Below are positions 25,201 to 33,707 of a DNA stretch of 39,580 nt, one piece after another; positions within the stretch are counted from its first letter, which is position 1, and every line of letters starts with the position of its first letter. The stretch is from Bacteroides stercorirosoris. Lineage in GTDB: Bacteria > Bacteroidota > Bacteroidia > Bacteroidales > Bacteroidaceae. Made by a program: the position numbers and the translations under genes. Location: NCBI RefSeq assembly GCF_900142015.1, contig NZ_FQZN01000043.1, positions 1 through 39,580 of the forward strand, in the 5' to 3' direction. The notes beneath the pieces were generated by a model. It was not told the DNA's origin. It was given only the letters and a program-made list of their open reading frames with translations, and searched no databases.

Positions 25201-26589
25201 CAACGGATGCAACTGAATAGCCTTTCCTTCAATCATTTTTGGCTGGAATGCCTGGATACCCAAACGGTGCAACGTCGGCGCACGGTTCAACAATACCGGA
25301 TGACCTTTCATGACGTGCTCCAATATATCCCAGATTACAGCTTCCTTGCGGTCTACAATCTTCTTGGCACTCTTCACTGTCTTTACAATACCACGTTCAA
25401 TCAACTTACGGATAATGAACGGTTTGTAAAGCTCGGCAGCCATCAGTTTAGGAATACCGCATTCACCCATTTTCAATTCCGGACCAACAACGATTACCGA
25501 ACGTGCAGAGTAGTCCACACGTTTACCCAACAAGTTCTGACGGAAACGGCCTTGCTTACCTTTCAAACTATCAGAAAGAGACTTCAAAGGACGGTTAGCA
25601 TCCGTCTTTACCGCACTGGATTTACGTGAGTTATCGAACAATGAATCAACAGCTTCCTGCAACATACGCTTTTCATTACGCAAAATCACTTCAGGAGCCT
25701 TGATCTCAATCAATCTCTTCAGACGGTTATTACGAATAATCACACGACGATAAAGGTCATTCAAGTCGGATGTAGCAAAACGACCACCATCCAACGGAAC
25801 CAACGGACGAAGTTCGGGCGGGATAACCGGTACAATACGCACAATCATCCACTCCGGTTTATTGCGACCACGCGATGCACGGAATGATTCAACAACCTGA
25901 AGACGCTTTAAAGCCTCATTCTTACGTTGTTGAGAAGCGTCGTTACCTGCACGGTGACGCAATTCATAAGACAATGCATCCAAATCCAAACGAGCCAGTA
26001 AGTCATAAATGGCTTCTGCACCCATTCTGGCAATAAATTTATTGGGATCTGAATCTTCCAGGAACAGATTGTCTTTCGGCAATTTTTCCATCAAGTCCAG
26101 ATATTCTTCTTCCGAGAGCAAATCATATTCAGCAATCTCACCCGACATCACACCGGCCTGGATTACCACATAACGCTCATAGTAAATAATAGAGTCGAGT
26201 TTCTTTGTAGGCAAACCCAGCAAATAACCGATCTTATTAGGAAGTGAACGGAAATACCAGATATGAGCTACCGGAACTACCAACTGAATGTGTCCCATAC
26301 GCTCACGACGTACTTTCTTCTCAGTCACTTCTACCCCACAACGGTCGCAGACGATACCCTTATAACGAATGCGTTTGTATTTACCGCAATGACATTCGTA
26401 ATCCTTGATCGGACCAAAAATGCGTTCACAGAACAAACCGTCACGTTCAGGCTTATACGTACGATAGTTGATGGTTTCAGGCTTTAAAACTTCACCACTC
26501 GAATTCTCAAGGATTTCTTCCGGGGAAGCCAAACCAATAGAGATCTTCGAGAAATTACTCTTTATCTTGTTATCTTTTCTAAAAGCCAT
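22297..26589 (-). CDS. rpoC: RNA polymerase beta-prime subunit
   Basis: The 1430-residue beta-prime subunit, carrying the catalytic magnesium site. NADFDGDQMAVHLPLS lies at about residue 473, with the three catalytic aspartates intact. The N-terminal zinc finger has cysteines at 66, 68, 81 and 84 (CHCG...CDRC). The second zinc site is visible near residue 886 (CESKKGVCAKCYG). Conserved QSIGEPGTQLTLRTFHAGG marks the trigger-loop region. It is a single continuous frame, 91 bases after rpoB, across a spacer with a strong hairpin. Confidence 0.99.
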   Translation of the reverse strand: MAFRKDNKIKSNFSKISIGLASPEEILENSSGEVLKPETINYRTYKPERDGLFCERIFGPIKDYECHCGKYKRIRYKGIVCDRCGVEVTEKKVRRERMGHIQLVVPVAHIWYFRSLPNKIGYLLGLPTKKLDSIIYYERYVVIQAGVMSGEIAEYDLLSEEEYLDLMEKLPKDNLFLEDSDPNKFIARMGAEAIYDLLARLDLDALSYELRHRAGNDASQQRKNEALKRLQVVESFRASRGRNKPEWMIVRIVPVIPPELRPLVPLDGGRFATSDLNDLYRRVIIRNNRLKRLIEIKAPEVILRNEKRMLQEAVDSLFDNSRKSSAVKTDANRPLKSLSDSLKGKQGRFRQNLLGKRVDYSARSVIVVGPELKMGECGIPKLMAAELYKPFIIRKLIERGIVKTVKSAKKIVDRKEAVIWDILEHVMKGHPVLLNRAPTLHRLGIQAFQPKMIEGKAIQLHPLACTAFNADFDGDQMAVHLPLSHEAVLEAQMLMLQSHNILNPANGAPITVPSQDMVLGLYYITKLRKGAKGEGLIFYGPEEALIAYNEGKVDIHAPISVIVKDVDENGNVIDKMMHDTSIGRVIVNEIVPPEAGYINTIISKKSLRDIISDVIKVCGVAKAADFLDGIKNLGYQMAFKGGLSFNLGDIIIPEQKEMLVQKGYDEVEQVINNYNMGFITNNERYNQVIDIWTHVNSELSNILMKTISSDDQGFNSVYMMLDSGARGSKEQIRQLSGMRGLMAKPQKAGAEGGQIIENPILSNFKEGLSVLEYFISTHGARKGLADTALKTADAGYLTRRLVDVSHDVIINEEDCGTLRGLVCTDLKNNDEVIATLYERILGRVSVHDIVHPTTGELLVAGGEEITEEIAKKIQNSPIESVEIRSVLTCESKKGVCAKCYGRNLATSQMVQRGEAVGVIAAQSIGEPGTQLTLRTFHAGGTAANIAANASIVAKNPARLEFEELRTVDVVDEAGEPAKVVVGRLAEVRFVDVNTGIVLSTHNVPYGSTLYAADGEVVEKGKLIARWDPFNAVIITEATGKIEFEGVIENVTYKVESDESTGLREIIIIESKDKTKVPMAHIMTEDGDLIRTYNLPVGGHVVVENKQKVKGGEVIVKIPRAVGKAGDITGGLPRVTELFEARNPSNPAVVSEIDGEVTMGKVKRGNREIVVTSKTGEVKKYLVPLSKQILVQENDYVRAGTPLSDGATTPADILAIKGPTAVQEYIVNEVQDVYRLQGVKINDKHFEIIVRQMMRKVEIDEPGDTRFLEQQVVDKLEFMEENDRIWGKKVVVDAGDSQNLQPGQIVTARKLRDENSMLKRRDLKPVEVRDAVPATSTQILQGITRAALQTSSFMSAASFQETTKVLNEAAINGKVDKLEGMKENVICGHLIPAGTGQREFEKIIVGSKEEYDRILANKKTVLDYNSMDVEE

Positions 26590-26631
26590 ACTTTATTATA
26601 TATAATTGAAAATTGACAATTGAATATTGGC

Positions 26632-26674
26632 AATTGATAGTTGAGAGCAACCAATTCACTCTCAACTATCAATT
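26632..26674 (-). promoter_or_regulatory. Strong hairpin and CAATT-repeat spacer between rpoB and rpoC
   Basis: A perfect 16-bp inverted repeat (arms 26632-26647 and 26659-26674, AATTGATAGTTGAGAG and its complement) with an 11-base loop. It is followed on the minus strand by several copies of a CAATT-like word and then the rpoC start. There is no T-run, so it is more likely an RNA processing or stability element, or a small mobile-repeat relic, than a terminator. Confidence 0.6.
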
Positions 26675-26680
26675 TTATAA

Positions 26681-29600
26681 TTATTCCAGGTTGATGCTAA
26701 GACCCAGACCTCTCAACTCATGCAGTAATACATTGAGTGATTCGGGAATACCAGGCTGCGGCATCGGCTCACCCTTCACAATTGCTTCATAAGCTTTAGA
26801 ACGGCCTACAACGTCATCAGACTTGATAGTCAGGATTTCCTGCAAGATGTGTGCAGCCCCAAATGCTTCAAGTGCCCAAACCTCCATTTCTCCAAAACGC
26901 TGACCACCGAACTGTGCCTTACCACCTAACGGTTGTTGAGTAATCAGAGAGTACGGACCGATAGAACGTGCGTGCATCTTATCCTCAACCATGTGACCCA
27001 ACTTCAACATATAAGTAACACCTACCGTAGCATGTTGGTCAAACGGTTCACCCGTACCGCCATCATACAACTTAGTCTTACCATAACGTGGCAAACCTGC
27101 CTTGTCAGTCCACTCATTCAAATCATCCAGTGTAGCACCATCAAAAATAGGAGTAGCAAACTTCACACCTAATTTTCTACCCGCACTACCCAATACAGCC
27201 TCGAATATCTGACCGATGTTCATACGAGAAGGCACACCCAACGGATTCAATACGATATCTACCGGAGTACCATCAGCGAGGAACGGCATATCTTCCTGAC
27301 GGACAACGCGGGAAACAATACCTTTGTTACCGTGACGACCTGCCATCTTATCACCTACACCAATCTTACGTTTCTTAGCAATATAAACCTTCGCCATCTG
27401 AATAATACCCGCAGGAAGTTCATCACCAATAGTAATAGCGAACTTCTTACGTTTCAGTTCGGCATCCAGTTCCTTATATTTCTTGATGAAATTCATCACC
27501 AGATCACGAATCATACCGTTGATACGGGCATCATTCGTCCAGTTACTCAACTGGATTGAAGTAAAGTCCAAATCACCGAAATCAGAAGGAGAGAATTTAG
27601 CGCCTTTTGAGATCACCTCAGCACCCATATAGTCTTTAACACCCTCTGACACATGATTTTCCGTCAACTTCAACAGTTTTCTGATCAAGATACCTCTCAA
27701 ATCAGCAACCTTTGCGTCAAACTCATCATCAATCTTCGGCAATAAAGCCTTATCAGCCAGTTTGGAGCTACGGCTCTTGATCACACGTGAGAACAAGCGC
27801 TTGTCGATAACCACGCCTTTCAAAGAAGGAGAAGCTTTCAATGAAGCATCTTTCACATCACCTGCCTTATCACCAAAGATTGCGCGAAGCAATTTCTCTT
27901 CCGGTGACGGATCAGACTCACCTTTCGGTGTAATCTTACCAATCAAGATATCGCCCGGCTGGATGCGGGCACCCACACGTACAATACCGTTTTCATCCAA
28001 ATCCTTGGTAGCTTCTTCACTCACGTTCGGAATATCGGAAGTCAATTCCTCCATACCACGTTTCGTTTCACGAACCTCCAGTGAATATTCTTCTACGTGA
28101 ATAGAAGTCAATATATCTTCACGAACCACACGTTCGTTCAATACGATAGCATCCTCATAATTGTAGCCCTTCCACGGCATATAAGCAACCAACAGGTTTT
28201 TACCCAAAGCCAACTCACCTTTCTCCGTAGAATAACCTTCAGTCAGAATCTGACCTTTCGTCACGCGCTGGCCAATCTCGCAAATAGGACGAAGGTCAAT
28301 CGTCATATTCTGGTTCGTACGACGCCACTTCGGAATACGATATTCCTTCAATGCCGGTTCAAAGCTTACAAACTCTTCATCTTCCGTACGGTCATACAAA
28401 ATGCGGATAACAGTAGCATCAACAAATTCGATTACACCGTCACCTTCAGCAGTAATCTGAGTACGAGAGTCACGAACCAACTGACGTTCGATACCTGTAC
28501 CTACAATAGGTGCTTCGCTCTTCAACAATGGAACAGCCTGGCGCATCATGTTCGAACCCATCAAGGCACGGTTAGCATCGTCATGTTCCAAGAAAGGAAT
28601 CAAAGATGCAGCGATTGAAGCAATCTGCTGAGGAGAAACGTCCATCAACTCTACTTCATCCGGAGTTACCACCGGATAGTCAGCATCCTGACGAGCTTTT
28701 ACTTTATCGCGGATAAAAGTACCATCGTCATTCAACAGCGCATTACCTTGGGCGATAATCTTAGCTTCTTCTTCCTCCGCAGTCAAATATGCCAAACCTT
28801 CATCAGAAAGGTCAACCTTACCGTTTTCAACCTTACGATATGGAGTTTCGATGAAGCCAAGTACATTGATCTTAGCGAACACGCACAAAGAAGAGATCAA
28901 ACCAATGTTCGGACCTTCCGGCGTTTCAATCGGGCAAAGACGACCATAGTGAGTGTAGTGAACGTCACGTACCTCAAATCCGGCACGCTCACGAGACAAA
29001 CCACCAGGACCGAGGGCAGACATACGACGCTTGTGCGTAATTTCAGCCAGCGGATTCGTCTGGTCCATAAACTGCGACAAAGCATTCGTTCCGAAGAATG
29101 AATTGATTACGGAAGAAATTGTCTTGGCGTTGATCAAATCAATCGGAGTAAACACTTCATTATCGCGTACGTTCATACGTTCACGAATTGTACGTGACAT
29201 ACGAGCTAAACCAACAGCAAACTGATTGGACAATTGCTCGCCTACGGTACGCACACGACGGTTACTCAAGTGGTCAATATCATCCACATCAGCCTTCGAG
29301 TTTATCAACTCAATCAGGTACTTGATGATTTCAATAATATCTTCCTTCGTCAGAACACGCACATCCATATCAGTCGTCAGATTCAACTTCTTGTTGATTC
29401 TGTAGCGACCTACATTACCCAAGTCATATCTCTTTTCAGAGAAGAACAGGTTATTGATAACCTCACGTGCACTGGCATCATCGGCAGGGTCTGCATTACG
29501 CAACTGGCGATAGATATACAATACAGCTTCTTTCTCCGAGTTACTCGGGTCTTTCTGGAGCGTGTTATATATAATAGAATAGTCAGATTGGTTCGGTTCT

Positions 29601-30493
29601 TCCTTGTGAACAAGAATGTTCTGAACACCTGACTCTAAGATAATATCAACATGTTCCGGTTCAATCACAGTTTCACGGTCGATCACAACTTCGTTACGTT
29701 CGATAGAAACGACTTCACCGGTATCTTCGTCTACAAAATCCTCAATCCACGTTTTCAAAACACGAGCCGCCAATTTACGTCCCAACACTCTCTTGAGATT
29801 AGTCTTATTGACTTTAATATCTTCGGCCAGATTAAAAATTTCAAGGATATCCTTGTCATTCTCAAAACCGATAGCTCTCAACAAAGTAGTAACGGGTAAC
29901 TTCTTCTTACGGTCGATGTACGCATACATGACATTGTTGATATCAGTAGCAAACTCAATCCAAGAACCTTTGAACGGAATGATACGGGCAGAATAAAGTT
30001 TGGTACCATTAGCATGTACGCTCTGACCGAAGAATACGCCTGGAGAACGGTGAAGCTGAGATACAACAACGCGTTCCGCACCGTTAATGACGAAAGTCGC
30101 CTTATCCGTCATGTAAGGAATAGGACCGAGGAATACGTCCTGAATAACCGTATCAAAATCCTCATGATCGGGATCGGTACAGTATAATTTCAATTTTGCT
30201 TTCAAAGGCACACTATAGGTAAGCCCTCGCTCTATACAATCATCGATAGTATAACGCGGCGGATCAATATAGTAGTCCAAAAACTCAAGAACAAAATTGT
30301 TTCTTGTATCGGCAATGGGGAAGTTTTCAGCAAATACTTTATACAGTCCCTCGTTCTTACGCTTCTCGGGTGGGGTATCCAGTTGTAAAAAGTCTTTGAA
30401 TGACTTCAATTGTACTTCCAAAAAATCCGGATATTCAAGTGGATTTTTAGTCGAAGCAAAATTAATTCTTTGGTTTACAGTATTTGAAGACAT
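26681..30493 (-). CDS. rpoB: RNA polymerase beta subunit
   Basis: The 1270-residue beta subunit, forming the other half of the catalytic cleft and the rifamycin pocket. The rifampicin region (about residues 465-505) reads LSQFMDQTNPLAEITHKRRMSALGPGGLSRERAGFEVRDVH. The residues equivalent to E. coli Asp516, His526 and Ser531 are all wild type. The conserved C-terminal block GDKMAGRHGNKGIVSRV and GGKAQFGGQRFGEMEVWALEAFGAAHIL is present. It follows rplL by 104 bases, across an attenuator-like hairpin. Confidence 0.99.
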   Translation of the reverse strand: MSSNTVNQRINFASTKNPLEYPDFLEVQLKSFKDFLQLDTPPEKRKNEGLYKVFAENFPIADTRNNFVLEFLDYYIDPPRYTIDDCIERGLTYSVPLKAKLKLYCTDPDHEDFDTVIQDVFLGPIPYMTDKATFVINGAERVVVSQLHRSPGVFFGQSVHANGTKLYSARIIPFKGSWIEFATDINNVMYAYIDRKKKLPVTTLLRAIGFENDKDILEIFNLAEDIKVNKTNLKRVLGRKLAARVLKTWIEDFVDEDTGEVVSIERNEVVIDRETVIEPEHVDIILESGVQNILVHKEEPNQSDYSIIYNTLQKDPSNSEKEAVLYIYRQLRNADPADDASAREVINNLFFSEKRYDLGNVGRYRINKKLNLTTDMDVRVLTKEDIIEIIKYLIELINSKADVDDIDHLSNRRVRTVGEQLSNQFAVGLARMSRTIRERMNVRDNEVFTPIDLINAKTISSVINSFFGTNALSQFMDQTNPLAEITHKRRMSALGPGGLSRERAGFEVRDVHYTHYGRLCPIETPEGPNIGLISSLCVFAKINVLGFIETPYRKVENGKVDLSDEGLAYLTAEEEEAKIIAQGNALLNDDGTFIRDKVKARQDADYPVVTPDEVELMDVSPQQIASIAASLIPFLEHDDANRALMGSNMMRQAVPLLKSEAPIVGTGIERQLVRDSRTQITAEGDGVIEFVDATVIRILYDRTEDEEFVSFEPALKEYRIPKWRRTNQNMTIDLRPICEIGQRVTKGQILTEGYSTEKGELALGKNLLVAYMPWKGYNYEDAIVLNERVVREDILTSIHVEEYSLEVRETKRGMEELTSDIPNVSEEATKDLDENGIVRVGARIQPGDILIGKITPKGESDPSPEEKLLRAIFGDKAGDVKDASLKASPSLKGVVIDKRLFSRVIKSRSSKLADKALLPKIDDEFDAKVADLRGILIRKLLKLTENHVSEGVKDYMGAEVISKGAKFSPSDFGDLDFTSIQLSNWTNDARINGMIRDLVMNFIKKYKELDAELKRKKFAITIGDELPAGIIQMAKVYIAKKRKIGVGDKMAGRHGNKGIVSRVVRQEDMPFLADGTPVDIVLNPLGVPSRMNIGQIFEAVLGSAGRKLGVKFATPIFDGATLDDLNEWTDKAGLPRYGKTKLYDGGTGEPFDQHATVGVTYMLKLGHMVEDKMHARSIGPYSLITQQPLGGKAQFGGQRFGEMEVWALEAFGAAHILQEILTIKSDDVVGRSKAYEAIVKGEPMPQPGIPESLNVLLHELRGLGLSINLE

Positions 30494-30539
30494 CTGTTAA
30501 TGGATTTGTAGAACTTAATTTTAAATATATACACAAAAA

Positions 30540-30572
30540 GGTTAAGAACCCTCTTCAGAAGGGTTCTTAACC
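30540..30572 (-). terminator. Attenuator-like hairpin between rplL and rpoB
   Basis: Perfect 13-bp stem (GGTTAAGAACCCT with AGGGTTCTTAACC) and a 7-base loop. On the minus strand it is followed by TTTTTG. It lies 25 bases after rplL. In E. coli a partial terminator in the same place lowers rpoBC relative to the ribosomal genes, and this is probably its counterpart. Confidence 0.75.
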
Positions 30573-30597
30573 GAATTACCTGATTTACAGGCTAATG

Positions 30598-30975
30598 TTA
30601 TTTAAGTTCAACTTCAGCTCCAGCTTCTTCCAATGTTTTCTTCAATGATTCTGCTTCGTCTTTAGCCAAACCTTCTTTAACTACGCTAGGAGCACCGTCT
30701 ACCAAGTCCTTAGCTTCTTTCAAGCCGAGACCGCAAGCTTCCTTAACGGCTTTAACAACCTGAAGTTTAGCTGAGCCAGCGCTCTTCAATACTACATCAA
30801 AAGAAGTTTTTTCTTCAGCGGCAGCAGCACCACCAGCTGCAGGACCAGCAGCAACAGCTACAGCTGCAGCAGCAGGTTCAATACCGTATTCTTCTTTAAG
30901 GATAGTTGCAAGTTCATTAACTTCTTTTACTGTCAAGTTAACTAATTGTTCTGCAAAAGCTTTCAAATCTGCCAT
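30598..30975 (-). CDS. rplL: 50S ribosomal protein L7/L12 (bL12)
   Basis: Stalk protein present in several copies per ribosome, which recruits EF-Tu and EF-G; 125 residues. There is an N-terminal dimerisation domain, then an alanine- and glycine-rich hinge (AAAAVAVAAGPAAGGAAAAEE, about residues 35-55). The C-terminal factor-binding domain follows (VKAVKEACGLGLKEAKDLVDGAPSVVKEG). It lies between rplJ and the rpoB attenuator. Confidence 0.99.
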   Translation of the reverse strand: MADLKAFAEQLVNLTVKEVNELATILKEEYGIEPAAAAVAVAAGPAAGGAAAAEEKTSFDVVLKSAGSAKLQVVKAVKEACGLGLKEAKDLVDGAPSVVKEGLAKDEAESLKKTLEEAGAEVELK

Positions 30976-31066
30976 TTTTGTATGATTTTAATTGTTTAAA
31001 TACTTATTTGTTTTTGAAAAATTTGTTCGGGACATTACTCCCAAGGTTGTGACACCTTTCCCATTT

Positions 31067-31588
31067 TTACGCTTCGGTACGTTCACCAAGAGTTTTGAGA
31101 ACTCCGTGAATGGTGTTTCCACCTGATTGAAGAGCCGAAATAACATTCTTGGCCGGTGATTGCAGCAATGCAACGATATCGGCAATAACTTCATTCTTAC
31201 TCTTGATACTAACGAGAGCATCCAACTGGTCAGCGCCAACATAGAAGCTTTCTTCTGCATATGCAGCCTTCAGTCCGGGAATGCCATCTTTAGCCTTTGC
31301 TTTGATCAACTTAGCAGGTAAGTTAGCAGTATTACAGAACATAATAGCTGTAGTACCTTTCAAGCAACCATAAAGCGGAGAATAATCTTCTTCCAGACTT
31401 TCCAATGCTTTGTGAAGCAATGTATTCTTAATCAACATCAGTTTGATGTCAGATTTGAAACATTCTCTTCTCAACGCGCTTGTAGCAGCAGCGTTCATCG
31501 CAGTGATATCAATCAAATAGAAGTGACTATATTCCTTTACTGTAGCAGCGATCTGCTCAATAATCGTTCCTTTATCTTCCTTTCTCAT
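31067..31588 (-). CDS. rplJ: 50S ribosomal protein L10 (uL10)
   Basis: Stalk base protein that anchors L7/L12 dimers; 173 residues. MRKEDKGTIIEQIAATVKEYSHFYLIDITAMNAAATSALRRECFKSDIKLMLIKNTLL is the family's RNA-binding half, and the C-terminal helix binds L12. Only 15 bases separate it from rplA, so no long L10 leader like those of other phyla is present upstream; a 91-base gap lies after it. Confidence 0.98.
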   Translation of the reverse strand: MRKEDKGTIIEQIAATVKEYSHFYLIDITAMNAAATSALRRECFKSDIKLMLIKNTLLHKALESLEEDYSPLYGCLKGTTAIMFCNTANLPAKLIKAKAKDGIPGLKAAYAEESFYVGADQLDALVSIKSKNEVIADIVALLQSPAKNVISALQSGGNTIHGVLKTLGERTEA

Positions 31589-31603
31589 TATTACTCCGTT
31601 TTA

Positions 31604-32302
31604 TTAGATTTCTTCTATTGATTTCGGGTCAATCTTGATACCTGCACTCATTGTGCTAGAAAGATAAATACTCTTAATATATGTACCCTTAGCTGCGGTC
31701 GGTTTCAGCTTATTCAAAGTAGCCATGAATTCTTTCGCATTGTCACGAATTTGCTCAGGGCTAAATGAAACTTTACCGATAGAAGTATGGACAATACCAC
31801 TCTTATCAACCTTGAAGTCGATCTTACCTTGCTTTACTTCTCTAACAGCTTTAGCAACATCCATAGTTACAGTACCACTCTTCGGATTAGGCATCAATCC
31901 ACGAGGACCGAGCACACGACCGAGTGCACCAATTTTACCCATGATAGACGGCATAGTGATGATTACGTCCACATCAGTCCATCCACCTTTGATCTTTTCA
32001 ATATATTCGTCAAGACCAACGTAGTCAGCTCCGGCTTCTTTTGCAGCAGCTTCAGCATCAGGTGTACAAAGCACCAAAACGCGTACAACTTTACCAGTAC
32101 CGTGAGGAAGTGACACAACACCTCTCACCATCTGGTTCGCCTTACGCGGGTCAACGCCCAAACGCACGTCGATATCCAGTGAAGCATCAAACTTGGTATA
32201 AGTGATTTCCTTTACCAAAGATGCAGCTTCTTTCAGTGAGTATGCTTTCCCTGCTTCAATTTTTTCTGCAGCCAACTTTTGTTTTTTTGTCAGTTTACCC
32301 AT
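31604..32302 (-). CDS. rplA: 50S ribosomal protein L1 (uL1)
   Basis: Protein of the mobile L1 stalk that helps release E-site tRNA; 232 residues. In E. coli it represses the L11 operon. Typical stretches are VRLGVDPRKANQMVRGVVSLPHGTGKVVRVLVLC and MPNPKSGTVTMDVAKAVREVKQGKIDFKVDKSGIVH. It follows rplK by 15 bases. Confidence 0.99.
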   Translation of the reverse strand: MGKLTKKQKLAAEKIEAGKAYSLKEAASLVKEITYTKFDASLDIDVRLGVDPRKANQMVRGVVSLPHGTGKVVRVLVLCTPDAEAAAKEAGADYVGLDEYIEKIKGGWTDVDVIITMPSIMGKIGALGRVLGPRGLMPNPKSGTVTMDVAKAVREVKQGKIDFKVDKSGIVHTSIGKVSFSPEQIRDNAKEFMATLNKLKPTAAKGTYIKSIYLSSTMSAGIKIDPKSIEEI

Positions 32303-32317
32303 TCTAATTGAAGTTTA

Positions 32318-32761
32318 TTAGTTATTAACCGGGAACTCCCCTTTTACAGCGATACCCATACTTCTAGCTGTACCGGCAACCATCTTCATGGCAGCTTCTA
32401 CAGTGAAACAGTTCAAGTCCACCAATTTGTCCTGAGCAATCGTACGAACCTGTTCCCAAGTCAACTCGGCAACTTTCTTACGGTTAGGCTCAGCAGAACC
32501 GCTCTTTACCTTAGCTACTTCAAGTAATTGAATAGCAACGGGAGGAGTCTTGATTACAAAATCGAAAGACTTATCTGCGTAGTAAGTGATAATCACAGGA
32601 AGAATCTTTCCTGCTTTGTCTTGGGTTCTGGCGTTGAATTGCTTGCAAAACTCCATGATGTTAATACCCTTCGAACCCAAAGCAGGTCCAACGGGAGGTG
32701 ATGGGTTTGCCGCGCCTCCTTTAATCTGTAATTTGATTAGTCCAGCAACTTCTTTAGCCAT
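32318..32761 (-). CDS. rplK: 50S ribosomal protein L11 (uL11)
   Basis: GTPase-centre protein of 147 residues, the target of thiopeptides and needed for the stringent response. MAKEVAGLIKLQIKGGAANPSPPVGPALGSKGINIMEFCKQFNARTQDK is the classic N-terminus; the proline pair that shapes the thiopeptide site is intact. It is separated from nusG by 57 bases with no clear promoter. Confidence 0.99.
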   Translation of the reverse strand: MAKEVAGLIKLQIKGGAANPSPPVGPALGSKGINIMEFCKQFNARTQDKAGKILPVIITYYADKSFDFVIKTPPVAIQLLEVAKVKSGSAEPNRKKVAELTWEQVRTIAQDKLVDLNCFTVEAAMKMVAGTARSMGIAVKGEFPVNN

Positions 32762-32818
32762 TTTTTTATTGATTTATATATAAACATTAATAAAGAATAC
32801 TACAGCGTAACACCTGCA

Positions 32819-33361
32819 TTATTCTTTTTCAACTTGCATAAAGCCCAATTCGAGCGGGGTTTTCCGTCCGAATATCTTTACCATAACCTTAAGTTTCTTC
32901 TTCTCGGTGTTCACTTCTTCAATGATGCCACTGAATCCGCTGAACGGCCCGTAATTTACTTTCACAGTTTCACCGACTATATACGGGGTGCTCAGTTCTT
33001 CACTGGCATCCTGCAATTCGTCCACCGTACCAAGTATACGATTCACTTCCGATTGTCTCAGAGGAACGGGTTTGTCCGATCCGCCCAAGAATCCAATCAC
33101 ATTAGGAGTATTTCTCAAGTGGTGAGATACCTCACCCACCAAAGCAGCCTCCACCAAAACGTAACCAGGGAGATAACTTCTCTCTTTCACAATTTTTTTA
33201 CCATTGCGAACCTGATAAACCTTTTCGGTAGGAATCAATACCTGAGATACATAATCACCAAGGTCGCTGTTTTTAATATCAGCTTCAAGGTATTCCTTTA
33301 CCTTAGCTTCTTTTCCGCTAATGGCACGCAGGACGTACCATTTCTTTTCAATCTCAGACAT
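32819..33361 (-). CDS. nusG: Transcription termination/antitermination factor NusG
   Basis: A 180-residue factor that binds RNA polymerase and couples it to Rho or the leading ribosome. The N-terminal domain (KKWYVLRAISGKEAKVKEYLEADI) is visible. The C-terminal KOW domain (VGETVKVNYGPFSGFSGIIEEVNTEKKKLKVMVKIFGRKTPLEL) is complete. It follows secE by 12 bases, the order conserved across bacteria. Confidence 0.98.
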   Translation of the reverse strand: MSEIEKKWYVLRAISGKEAKVKEYLEADIKNSDLGDYVSQVLIPTEKVYQVRNGKKIVKERSYLPGYVLVEAALVGEVSHHLRNTPNVIGFLGGSDKPVPLRQSEVNRILGTVDELQDASEELSTPYIVGETVKVNYGPFSGFSGIIEEVNTEKKKLKVMVKIFGRKTPLELGFMQVEKE

Positions 33362-33373
33362 TTTCCCTCGTTT

Positions 33374-33565
33374 TTAGTGTGGATAAATAATTTTCTCCAT
33401 TACGTTCTGGAAACAGAAGTCCATCGCAAATACTACCAGAGCAATAAGCAGGGAAGCATATAAAACAACTACTGCACTGTTAGTAAGTTCAGAATACGTA
33501 GGCCACGATACTTTATGTACAAGTTCGTCGTAAGTTTCTTTAATATAAGCTACAATCTTCTTCAT
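33374..33565 (-). CDS. secE: Protein translocase subunit SecE
   Basis: A 63-residue single-helix subunit of SecYEG. MKKIVAYIKETYDELVHKVSWPTYSELTNS carries the conserved amphipathic helix and W-P motif, and residues 30-50 form the membrane helix. The frame is open 24 codons further upstream, but that stretch is the tRNA-Trp gene, so the ATG at 33565 is the start. It starts 14 bases after tRNA-Trp. Confidence 0.95.
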   Translation of the reverse strand: MKKIVAYIKETYDELVHKVSWPTYSELTNSAVVVLYASLLIALVVFAMDFCFQNVMEKIIYPH

Positions 33566-33579
33566 TTCAAAAATATTAG

Positions 33580-33652
33580 CACGGGAGGAGAGGCTCGAAC
33601 TCCCGACACCCGGTTTTGGAGACCGGTGCTCTACCAACTGAGCTACTCCCGT
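33580..33652 (-). tRNA. tRNA-Trp (CCA anticodon)
   Basis: A 73-base cloverleaf on the minus strand. Acceptor ACGGGAG pairs with CTCCCGT, with discriminator G, the D-arm TAGCTCAGTTGGTAGAGC, and anticodon loop CTCCAAA giving CCA. The T-arm has GTTCGAGCC. CCA is not encoded. It sits between tuf and secE. Confidence 0.95.
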
Positions 33653-33659
33653 GTGAACA

Positions 33660-33694
33660 TAATCAGTTCCCAGTATAATACCGGGAACTGATTA
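33660..33694 (-). promoter_or_regulatory. Hairpin between tuf and tRNA-Trp
   Basis: Perfect 12-bp stem (arms 33660-33671 and 33683-33694; core AATCAGTTCCC with GGGAACTGATT) and an 11-base loop. There is no T-run after it on the minus strand. It may act as a partial terminator or as a processing or stability element protecting the tuf 3' end. Confidence 0.55.
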
Positions 33695-33707
33695 AGATAT
33701 TTGGTAA

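Noticed and set aside
23293..25629. Long plus-strand frames (452 and 257 residues) opposite rpoC
   Set aside because: Antisense shadows of a conserved gene; composition is biased (rich in Thr, Arg, Phe and Asn) and no motif is recognisable.
33566..33637. Upstream extension of secE
   Set aside because: The added residues are a translation of the tRNA-Trp gene.
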